A program made the translations under genes and the position numbers. A DNA stretch of 14,139 nt from an uncultured Campylobacter sp. (GTDB lineage Bacteria > Actinomycetota > Actinomycetes > Mycobacteriales > Mycobacteriaceae): the NCBI GenBank assembly GCA_943913625.1, contig CALTYW010000057.1:1-14139 (forward strand), read 5' to 3'. A model generated the notes under the pieces. That model searched no databases. It saw nothing but the letters and a program-made list of their open reading frames with translations, and was not told the DNA's origin. Each line of letters opens with the position of its first letter. Positions within the stretch are counted from its first letter, which is position 1. Shown here in pieces: positions 7,969-13,043 of the stretch.

Positions 7969-8001
7969 GCACTGTGCGGCGCTTGCCCGCTTAACAGCGA
8001 C

Positions 8002-8033
8002 AAACCCCGGCAGCCAACCGGCTACCGGAGTTT
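8002..8033 (-). terminator. Terminator hairpin of katA (facing the mrp operon)
   Basis: Arms at 8002-8015 and 8020-8033 form a 14-bp stem with a 4-nt loop. Read as minus-strand RNA, every position pairs, two of them as G-U wobbles. Read on the plus strand, the same two positions are C-A mismatches. The stem is therefore better suited to ending katA, whose stop is 22 nt upstream, than mrpG. It is followed only by GTTTGTCG, not a long U-run. A small CCCC/GGGG hairpin (8041-8053) lies between it and the katA stop. Confidence 0.55.
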
Positions 8034-8054
8034 CGCTTATCCCCGTTTTGGGGT

Positions 8055-9656
8055 TTACGGGTTCGCGGTGGATGCTTCCTTGTCGTCCTCGGCGGGGTCC
8101 TGGCGCTTCTTCGCCAGTTCGCTGCGAAGCTTCTGCTCCAAGTCGTCGGAGATCATGCCCCAGTACTTGAAGGTGCGCTCCTCGACGTCCTTGTTCTCAA
8201 TCGCCAGCATCTTGTTGGTGATGTTGTCCACGAAGCGCTCTTTGGCGGCGTCGTCGAAGACGCGCTCGTAGAGTTCGCGCGGCTGGGAGAAGTCGTCGTC
8301 AAGCTCGTGCTTCACGTACGCGGCGCGAACCAGGTCGGTGCCGTGCGGGTCCGGGTTCACGTACAGGTTGTCGGCCTGGCCGTAATCCTGCATCGAGGAC
8401 GAATCCTCGCCGTTGTCCAGGTAGCCCATGCCCTTGTCCGTGCGGTTCGGGGAGTAGTTCGGCTCGCCCTCGTTGTTGAAGAAGTACTGCATGGGGCCGC
8501 GCTCGGAGTAGGTGTTCACCGGCGGGATCGGCTGGTTCACCGGCAGGTCGTTGTAGTTCGGCCCGATGCGGTAGCGGTGCTGGTCCGCGTACGCGAAGAT
8601 GCGGCCCTGCAGCATGCGGTCCGGCGACAGGCCGACACCCGGCACCAGGTTCGACGGGTCGAGCGCGATCTGCTCAATCTGCGCGTGGAAGTTCTTCGGG
8701 TTGCGGTTGAGCACGAAGTAGCCCACGTCCACCAGCGGGTAGTCGTTCTGGCTCCACACCTTGGTCAGGTCAAACGGGTTGTACTTGTAGTTCTCAGCGT
8801 CCTCGAACGGCATGATCTGCACCTTCACGTCCCAGACCGGGTAGTCGCCGCGCTCGATGGCCTTGAACAGGTCCTCGCGGTGGAAGTCCGGGTCGGTGCC
8901 GGCCTTCTCGGTGGCCTCGGCATCGGTGAAGCACTCCCAGCCCTGGCGGGTCTTGAAGTGGTACTTCACCCACACAGCGTCGCCTTCCTCGTTGATCCAC
9001 TGGAAGGTGTGGGAGCCGAAGCCGTCCTGGTGGCGCGAGGTCTTCGGGGTGCCGCGGTCGCCCAGCAGGTAGGTCACCTGGTGCAGGGTCTCCGGGGTGC
9101 GGGACCAGAAATCCCACTGCATTTCGTCGCTACGCAGGCCCGATGCCGGGTCGCGCTTCTGCGAGTGGATGAAGTCCGGGAACTTAATCGCGTCGCGCAG
9201 GAAGAACACCGGGGTGTTGTTGCCCACGATGTCGTAGTTGCCGTCCTCGGTGTAGAAGCGCAGTGCGAAACCGTGCACGTCGCGCCAGGTGTCCGGAGCA
9301 CCTGCCTCGCCCGCGACCGCGGAGAAGCGGGCCGCCATCGGGGTCACGGTGCCCTTCTGGAACAGCTTCGCCTTCGTGTACTTAGACACGTCTTCAGTGA
9401 TGTGCAGCTCGCCGAACGCGCCGTGGCCCTTGGCGTGAGGGATGCGCTCCGGAACGTTTTCGCGGTTGAAGTGCGCCAGCTTCTCAATCAGGTGGATGTC
9501 CACCATCGAGTTGGTGCCCTGGCGGCCCTGCACCACGGAGTGGTTCTCGCTGGCGACCGGCACGCCGCCGAGCGTGGTGGTCTTGCCGTCGCCGGGGACG
9601 CGCTCGCCGCGGCCGACGATCTCTTCTGCCTTCGACGGCTTCTTCGGATCAGTCAT
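8055..9656 (-). CDS. katA: Monofunctional haem catalase KatA
   Basis: A 533-aa cytoplasmic enzyme that converts hydrogen peroxide to water and oxygen. The active-site block Phe-Asn-Arg-Glu-Asn-Val-Pro-Glu-Arg-Ile-Pro-His-Ala-Lys-Gly (63-77) carries the catalytic His74. Val-Gly-Asn-Asn-Thr-Pro-Val-Phe-Phe (144-152) carries the catalytic Asn. The haem-ligand signature Arg-Ile-Phe-Ala-Tyr-Ala-Asp-Gln-His (352-360) supplies the proximal Tyr356. The length fits the small-subunit catalases without a C-terminal flavodoxin-like domain. The ATG at 9656 is preferred to the longer frame because AGGAGG lies 7 nt upstream. It is divergent from the sigma-factor gene, as katA is from sigC in C. glutamicum. 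Peroxide control by OxyR is known for corynebacterial katA, but I could not point to an OxyR site here. Confidence 0.97.
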   Translation of the reverse strand: MTDPKKPSKAEEIVGRGERVPGDGKTTTLGGVPVASENHSVVQGRQGTNSMVDIHLIEKLAHFNRENVPERIPHAKGHGAFGELHITEDVSKYTKAKLFQKGTVTPMAARFSAVAGEAGAPDTWRDVHGFALRFYTEDGNYDIVGNNTPVFFLRDAIKFPDFIHSQKRDPASGLRSDEMQWDFWSRTPETLHQVTYLLGDRGTPKTSRHQDGFGSHTFQWINEEGDAVWVKYHFKTRQGWECFTDAEATEKAGTDPDFHREDLFKAIERGDYPVWDVKVQIMPFEDAENYKYNPFDLTKVWSQNDYPLVDVGYFVLNRNPKNFHAQIEQIALDPSNLVPGVGLSPDRMLQGRIFAYADQHRYRIGPNYNDLPVNQPIPPVNTYSERGPMQYFFNNEGEPNYSPNRTDKGMGYLDNGEDSSSMQDYGQADNLYVNPDPHGTDLVRAAYVKHELDDDFSQPRELYERVFDDAAKERFVDNITNKMLAIENKDVEERTFKYWGMISDDLEQKLRSELAKKRQDPAEDDKEASTANP

Positions 9657-9688
9657 GTGGACCTCCTGGTCTGACTGGTGAGGGGTTC

Positions 9689-9694
9689 GTATAA
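9689..9694 (-). promoter_or_regulatory. Possible katA -10 element
   Basis: TTATAC on the minus strand, 32 nt upstream of the katA ATG, is the only AT-rich -10-like hexamer in the 128-bp katA/sigC intergenic region on this strand. No good -35 accompanies it at 16-18 nt, which would suit an activator-dependent promoter. Confidence 0.3.
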
Positions 9695-9770
9695 CAAGGG
9701 ACGCATCCAACGCTACCCATCTCGCGCCAATCGGGTCGCCGGCACAGGATAAGCGCAGCAAATCCCCTGG

Positions 9771-9776
9771 TAACCT
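9771..9776 (+). promoter_or_regulatory. Extended -10 of sigC giving a leaderless mRNA
   Basis: TGGTAACCT (9768-9776) matches the extended -10 pattern TGnTAnnnT. Its last base is followed by 8 nt and then the GTG start codon at 9785. Transcription would start at the GTG, which explains why no Shine-Dalgarno is found. No clear -35 is present. Confidence 0.45.
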
Positions 9777-9784
9777 AACGGTCT

Positions 9785-10321
9785 GTGAGCAGGAGCGACG
9801 ACGCGTACGTCACCGACCTGGCGCTGCGCGCGGGCCGGGGCGACAAAGCTGCGCTCACCGAATTCATCCGCGCCACGCAAGACGACGTCTGGCGCCTCCT
9901 CGCCCACCTCGCCGGCCGCGAACACGCCGACGACCTGACCCAGGAAACCTACCTGCGCGTCATGGGGTCCCTGCCGCGCTTCGCCGGACGCTCGTCGGCA
10001 CGCACCTGGCTCCTCTCGCTCGCCCGGCGCGCCTGGGTCGACTCCGTGCGCCACGACATGGCCAGGCCCCGAAAATCCGCCGCCGAAATCGAGGATGTCG
10101 CAGGCCAGGCCCCCGACAACCCGAACACATGGAGCGAGATCATCGACGCACGCTCGCTTCTCGACGATTTGTCCCCCGAACGCCGCGAAGCCCTCGTCCT
10201 GACCCAGGTATTGGGCTACACCTACGAGGAAGCCGCCAAGATCGCAGGGGTGCGCGTGGGCACCATCCGCTCCCGCGTGGCCCGCGCCCGGAAAGACCTC
10301 GTCGCCGGCGCCGGGGACTAA
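9785..10321 (+). CDS. sigC: ECF-family RNA polymerase sigma factor, SigC-like
   Basis: A 178-aa sigma-70 factor of the extracytoplasmic-function type, with only regions 2 and 4. Region 2 covers about residues 15-90, with Ala-Asp-Asp-Leu-Thr-Gln-Glu-Thr-Tyr-Leu-Arg-Val (48-59) and the promoter-melting stretch around Arg-Thr-Trp-Leu-Leu-Ser-Leu-Ala-Arg (73-81). Region 4 covers about 125-173, with Leu-Ser-Pro-Glu-Arg-Arg-Glu-Ala-Leu (129-137) and a helix-turn-helix at Tyr-Glu-Glu-Ala-Ala-Lys-Ile-Ala-Gly-Val-Arg-Val-Gly-Thr-Ile-Arg-Ser-Arg (147-164). Divergence from katA near asd is the position of sigC in C. glutamicum, where SigC activates cytochrome bd oxidase and haem-a/copper-related respiration genes. 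No anti-sigma gene is adjacent, as is also true of SigC there. The GTG start lacks a ribosome site. Family certain; the name rests on synteny. Confidence 0.9.
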   Translation: MSRSDDAYVTDLALRAGRGDKAALTEFIRATQDDVWRLLAHLAGREHADDLTQETYLRVMGSLPRFAGRSSARTWLLSLARRAWVDSVRHDMARPRKSAAEIEDVAGQAPDNPNTWSEIIDARSLLDDLSPERREALVLTQVLGYTYEEAAKIAGVRVGTIRSRVARARKDLVAGAGD

Positions 10322-10342
10322 CCGCGCACTTTTGGCGGTTTT
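10321..10342 (+). terminator. Short hairpin with T-run between sigC and the lipoprotein gene
   Basis: ACCGC (10321-10325) and GCGGT (10335-10339) form a 5-bp stem with a 9-nt loop, leading into a short T-run. It could be a weak terminator or attenuator in the 36-nt sigC-lipoprotein gap, letting the two genes be expressed at different levels. The stem is short. Confidence 0.27.
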
Positions 10343-10357
10343 GGTACGACTGGAAGC

Positions 10358-10948
10358 ATGCGTATTTCGAAAGCAATTGCACTGACCACCGTCGCCGCCA
10401 CTGCCCTGATCGGCGTGAGCGCCTGCTCGTCCGAGACCGGGGAGGACACCGGCGGCGCGGCTGAGACTGCCGCGGACCACTCAAGCCACGAGGGCCACGG
10501 AGACCATGAGGGCCACGACCACCCGGAGGACGGCGGCCCGGCACCCGCCGGCATCGCCGAGGCCGAGAACCCCACCTACCCGGTGGGCACCGAAGTCATC
10601 CTCACCGCCGACCACATGCCCGGCATGGACGGCGCACCCGCCACCATCACCGGCGCTTACGACACCACCACGTACTCCGTGACCTACACGCCTACCGACG
10701 GCAGCGAGCAGGTCGTCGACCACAAGTGGGTTGTGGCTGAGGAGTTGGAAGGGGACGTCGATAAGCAAAAGCTCCAAAAGGGCGACACGGCCGTCATGAC
10801 CGCCGAGCACATGAGCGGTATGAAGGGCGCGGAGGCCACCATCGAATCCGCGACGAACGAGACCGTGTACATGGTCGACATCGACTCCCCGGATATGACC
10901 ATGAAGCGCCACAAGTGGGTCGTGGAGTCCGAGATTCAGCCGAAGTAG
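10358..10948 (+). CDS. YdhK/DUF1541-type lipoprotein, probable copper binder
   Basis: A 196-aa protein with a lipoprotein signal peptide: a hydrophobic stretch at 6-20, then Val-Ser-Ala-Cys with the lipidated Cys23. Residues 24-72 are an acidic linker with a His-rich cluster (41-55, seven His with Gly, Glu and Asp). Two tandem DUF1541 repeats follow, about 74-126 and 139-189. Each carries His-Met-x-Gly-Met-x-Gly-Ala (86-93 and 151-158) with Ala-Thr-Ile just after, and ends in His-Lys-Trp-Val-Val. DUF1541 proteins include Bacillus YdhK and, as I recall, the staphylococcal copper-resistance lipoprotein CopL. The His/Met motifs fit copper binding at the outer face of the membrane. The start is 36 nt after sigC with only a weak GGAAG in front. 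TGGTACGACT just upstream could be a promoter of its own, so co-transcription with sigC is not certain. Confidence 0.85.
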   Translation: MRISKAIALTTVAATALIGVSACSSETGEDTGGAAETAADHSSHEGHGDHEGHDHPEDGGPAPAGIAEAENPTYPVGTEVILTADHMPGMDGAPATITGAYDTTTYSVTYTPTDGSEQVVDHKWVVAEELEGDVDKQKLQKGDTAVMTAEHMSGMKGAEATIESATNETVYMVDIDSPDMTMKRHKWVVESEIQPK

Positions 10949-11004
10949 CGGCAAGCGCGATCTGAATTCCCGCGACGGTTGTAATAGGTTGGGAAGTCGG
11001 TTCA

Positions 11005-11010
11005 TATAAA
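11005..11010 (+). promoter_or_regulatory. Probable -10 of the YkvI-like gene
   Basis: TATAAA lies 27 nt before the ATG at 11038, in an AT-rich spot of the 89-bp gap after the lipoprotein gene. No -35 at 17 nt is convincing; TTGTAA at 10979 is 20 nt away. A GGAG ribosome site (11020-11023) follows, rather far from the ATG. Confidence 0.4.
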
Positions 11011-11037
11011 TCCTGTCTCGGAGATATCGACTTCACC

Positions 11038-12564
11038 ATGTGGAAAAACGCAATACTGATTTCATTTGCCTTCATTGGCACCGTCGTGGGCGCGGGCTTC
11101 GCCTCGGGGCAGGAGGCGATGCTGTACTTCTCCGCCTTCGGCACCCAAGGCATGTGGGGCGCCGTCCTCGGCTCGGTGCTCATGGTCATCGCCGGCGTGA
11201 CCATCCTGCAACTCGGCTCCTACTTCCAGGCGAACGAGCACATGGAGGTCCTCGGCGCGATCTCCGGCAAGGTGATGTCCTGGATCCTGGACATCGCCAC
11301 CATTGTCACCTTGTTCTCCATCGGCTTCGTCATGTTCGCCGGTGCGGGATCGAACCTGAACCAGCAGTTCGGTCTGCCCGTGTGGATCGGCGCGGTGGCG
11401 ATGCTGGCACTGACCATCGGCTTTGGCATGCTCGACGTGGATAAGGTCACCGGCGCGATTGGTGCGCTGACGCCGTTCCTGCTGATCTTCGTCATCCTCG
11501 GCTGCGGCTGGACCATTGTGAACGCCCACCCGGACTGGTCCGCCGTCAACGCCGCCGCAGCCCAGGTGGACACCACCCTGCCGAACTGGTGGATCTCCGC
11601 ACTGAACTACACCGGCCTGAACGTGATGTGCGTGGTGTCCATGGCCCTGGTGATCGGCGGCAACACCCTGAACACCCGCGCTGCCGGCCTCGGCGGCCTG
11701 CTCGGCGGCATCGGCTACCTGATCATGCTGATGCTGCTGGCGTTCTCGCTGCTGCTGAAGATCGACACCGTCTCCGGCGACGACATGCCGCTGCTCTCCC
11801 TGATCAACGACATCAACCCGACCCTGGGCCTGATCATGTCGCTGGTGATCTTCGGCATGATCTTCGCCACCTCGCTGGGCATGTTCTACGCCCTGGGCAA
11901 GCGCCTCGCGCGCGGCCGCGAAGACAAGTTCAAGATGATCTACATCGCGGCCTGCCTCATCGGCTTCGCGCTGTCCTTCGTCGGCTTCCAGACGCTGGTG
12001 TCCACCGTCTACCCGATCCTGGGCTACCTGGGCATCCTGCTCATCGTCGTGATGACCATCGCCTGGCTGCGCGGCCTGCCCGGCCTGCGCAAGGAGCAGC
12101 AGCGCCGCGCCCGCGCCATGGAGCTGACCCGCGCGAAGCTGGACCCGCGCGAGCGCTTCACCAAAAACGACGCGCGCGAGCTCGAGTACGTGACCTCCAA
12201 GTCCAACGTTGACGAAGAGGAGCTTGTGGAGGCACTCGAGGAAGAGGTTGCCCAGGAGCTCGCCGACGATGACACAGTCGACTTCGACCCGGAGGACAAA
12301 GACCTCGACCCGGTGGTTTACGTCTCCTACACCGAGCCGGTGTCCGCGGCCGAGTACCAGCCCGACGAGCCGTGGAACGACCGCTCCGTCGACGAGATGA
12401 TCGCCGCCGAGGAAGCCGAAGAGGCGGAGTCCGGCGAGGTGCGCGGCCCGGAGTCGCGCCTGGCGGATCTTGGTGAGGATGAGGCTGAGCAGGGGTCGGC
12501 TGAGGCTGGGCCGGCTGGTGCTGGGTCTGACTCTGGCGCTGGTTCGACGCGCGTGACGGACTAG
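11038..12564 (+). CDS. YkvI-type transporter-like membrane protein with long acidic tail
   Basis: A 508-aa protein. Residues 1-350 form a bundle of about ten membrane helices like the uncharacterised YkvI family (COG3949), which belongs to the amino-acid/polyamine/organocation transporter group. The helix-1 motif Gly-Thr-Val-Val-Gly-Ala-Gly-Phe-Ala-Ser-Gly-Gln-Glu (14-26) is a broken-helix, glycine-rich substrate-site motif typical of this fold. Bacillus YkvI is only about 340 aa. The extra 150 residues here start with a basic helix (about 352-380) and continue as a strongly acidic, probably cytoplasmic and disordered tail rich in Glu, Asp and Ala. The last 30 or so codons are Gly/Ala/Glu/Ser low complexity with many T-ending codons, unlike the rest of the gene. 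Substrate unknown. Separate promoter from the lipoprotein gene; tandem terminators follow. Confidence 0.85.
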   Translation: MWKNAILISFAFIGTVVGAGFASGQEAMLYFSAFGTQGMWGAVLGSVLMVIAGVTILQLGSYFQANEHMEVLGAISGKVMSWILDIATIVTLFSIGFVMFAGAGSNLNQQFGLPVWIGAVAMLALTIGFGMLDVDKVTGAIGALTPFLLIFVILGCGWTIVNAHPDWSAVNAAAAQVDTTLPNWWISALNYTGLNVMCVVSMALVIGGNTLNTRAAGLGGLLGGIGYLIMLMLLAFSLLLKIDTVSGDDMPLLSLINDINPTLGLIMSLVIFGMIFATSLGMFYALGKRLARGREDKFKMIYIAACLIGFALSFVGFQTLVSTVYPILGYLGILLIVVMTIAWLRGLPGLRKEQQRRARAMELTRAKLDPRERFTKNDARELEYVTSKSNVDEEELVEALEEEVAQELADDDTVDFDPEDKDLDPVVYVSYTEPVSAAEYQPDEPWNDRSVDEMIAAEEAEEAESGEVRGPESRLADLGEDEAEQGSAEAGPAGAGSDSGAGSTRVTD

Positions 12565-12575
12565 CTGGAGCGGCT

Positions 12576-12606
12576 CGCTGACAAAGTCGCATCGGCTTTG
12601 TCAGCG
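12576..12606 (+). terminator. First hairpin downstream of the YkvI-like gene
   Basis: CGCTGACAAAG (12576-12586) and CTTTGTCAGCG (12596-12606) are a perfect 11-bp inverted repeat with a 9-nt loop, 11 nt after the stop codon. No T-run follows directly, so on its own it is a transcript-end or pausing hairpin. A second hairpin sharing its core sequence follows at once. Confidence 0.6.
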
Positions 12607-12611
12607 TCCTG

Positions 12612-12665
12612 GGAAAACAACTGCCCTCTGACAGACTCGATGAGAGTTTGTCAGGGGCGTTTTCC
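12612..12665. terminator. Second hairpin, probably a bidirectional terminator
   Basis: Arms 12625-12638 and 12644-12657 make a 14-bp stem (two G-U) around a 5-nt loop. Outside an unpaired patch, GGAAAAC (12612-12618) pairs with GTTTTCC (12659-12665). The outer arm provides a T-run for plus-strand transcripts and, through the A-run on the left, one for minus-strand transcripts. It suits the end of the YkvI-like gene and could also stop read-through from asd. Confidence 0.7.
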
Positions 12666-12711
12666 GTTTGGGACTGCACCTACCGCCCAGCGGGGTTCGG
12701 GGGTTAGGTGT

Positions 12712-12743
12712 CCGGCAAAAACGCTCAGTTGAAACCCGAATTC
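12712..12743 (+). repeat. Left terminal inverted repeat
   Basis: The left arm of the 230-bp element. It differs from the reverse complement of the right arm at four positions (12715, 12729, 12731 and 12737). Read on the minus strand it ends in TGAGCGTTTTTG, like the right arm on the plus strand, but its small hairpin is degraded by the substitutions. Confidence 0.75.
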
Positions 12744-12754
12744 GTGTGAGCCGA

Positions 12755-12794
12755 AGCGCTACTTATGTACTTATTGGAGCACATAACCGGCGCT
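12755..12794. other. Nested hairpin inside the element
   Basis: AGCGC (12755-12759) pairs with GCGCT (12790-12794). After a 3-nt internal loop on each side, TTATGT (12763-12768) pairs with ACATAA (12781-12786), closing a 12-nt loop. The AT-rich centre contrasts with the GC-rich surroundings and could also hold a promoter, though none is clear. Confidence 0.4.
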
Positions 12795-12806
12795 CGCAAA
12801 GGCATG

Positions 12807-12835
12807 AATTCAGGTTTTGCTCGTAAACCTGGATT
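12807..12835. repeat. Internal copy of the repeat motif folded as a hairpin
   Basis: AATTCAGGTTT (12807-12817) pairs with AAACCTGGATT (12825-12835) over 11 bp with one G-U pair and a 7-nt loop. The left half belongs to TGAATTCAGGTTT (12805-12817), an exact 13-bp direct copy of 12909-12921, the inner end of the right arm. Confidence 0.5.
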
Positions 12836-12909
12836 GACAGGTGAGCTCATGACAGCAGGAGGTTTGCCACCTGCGCAAATAGGAGCGCACGTGGGGCCCT
12901 TCGCGGGCT

Positions 12910-12941
12910 GAATTCAGGTTTGACCTGAGCGTTTTTGGCGG
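12910..12941 (-). repeat. Right terminal inverted repeat
   Basis: The right arm of the 230-bp element, inverted relative to 12712-12743. Its outer end is also the start of the GC-rich hairpin block that follows. Confidence 0.75.
12914..12935 (+). terminator. Terminator-like hairpin within the right inverted repeat
   Basis: TCAGGT (12914-12919) and ACCTGA (12923-12928) form a 6-bp stem with loop TTG, followed by GCG and a run of five T (12931-12935). It would end plus-strand transcripts arising inside the element. The stem is short, so efficiency is uncertain. Confidence 0.4.
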
Positions 12942-12996
12942 AGTACCCCGGAGTGGGGGCACCCCGACAAAGCGGAGTGCCCCACAGATTCGCCAA
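12935..12996. other. GC-rich block of competing hairpins downstream of asd
   Basis: GTGGGGGCAC (12953-12962) pairs with GTGCCCCAC (12977-12985) with one bulged G. Alternatively, the CCCC at 12945-12948 can pair with the same GGGG run. The whole is closed by TTGGCG (12935-12940) and CGCCAA (12991-12996). GGAGTACCCC and GGAGTGCCCC occur as near-direct repeats (12940-12949 and 12974-12983). It may be the transcript end of asd on the minus strand, but no U-run follows the stem. Between it and the asd stop (12997-13043) lies GC-rich sequence with only a GGTCG/CGACC pair (13016-13034). Confidence 0.4.
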
Positions 12997-13043
12997 GCCG
13001 CGTGCGATCGGGCGCGGTCGGGCCCGGCGCGACCAGGCGCGTG

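Larger units (their letters stand above)
12712..12941. mobile_element. 230-bp non-coding element with 32-bp terminal inverted repeats (MITE-like candidate)
   Basis: The two ends, 12712-12743 and 12910-12941, are inverted copies matching at 28 of 32 positions. The shared core is CAAAAACGCTCAG, and after a 3-nt variable patch comes AAACC, C or T, then GAATTC. The interior holds no credible coding frame but several hairpins (12755-12794, 12807-12835, 12855-12874, 12872-12889). It sits between the ends of two convergent genes, a permissive insertion spot. This size and form fit a miniature inverted-repeat transposable element or other dispersed palindromic repeat. No clear target-site duplication is visible at the edges, and no transposase is nearby. 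Alternatively, the arms are two inward-facing copies of one terminator family enclosing a structured RNA. Confidence 0.5.

Noticed and set aside
8307..9674. A 455-codon open frame on the plus strand
   Set aside because: It is antisense to the whole of katA, whose catalytic motifs are intact. Its protein is a Val/Arg/His-rich artefact typical of a GC-rich opposite strand, with no ribosome site.
9657..9761. A 35-codon N-terminal extension of katA
   Set aside because: The AGGAGG ribosome site is directly before the ATG at 9656, and the extension crosses the intergenic promoter region with no catalase similarity.
9768..9780. A DtxR-like iron-box half site (GGTAACCTAA) upstream of sigC
   Set aside because: Only the right half of the 19-bp palindrome fits; the left half matches at about two of nine positions. 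It is more simply the -10 element.
10949..11037. A search for a terminator after the DUF1541 lipoprotein gene
   Set aside because: Only a weak CGCG/CGCG pairing is visible, so no terminator is claimed. Read-through into the YkvI-like gene remains possible.
12158..12679. A 173-codon minus-strand frame across the YkvI-like tail and its terminators
   Set aside because: Its Pro/Gln/Arg-rich product is a shadow of the low-complexity acidic tail, and the frame crosses both terminator hairpins.
12834..12839. A perfect TTGACA -35 hexamer inside the inverted-repeat element
   Set aside because: No -10-like hexamer lies 16-19 nt downstream; that position is G-rich. It is also part of the partner arm of an internal hairpin.
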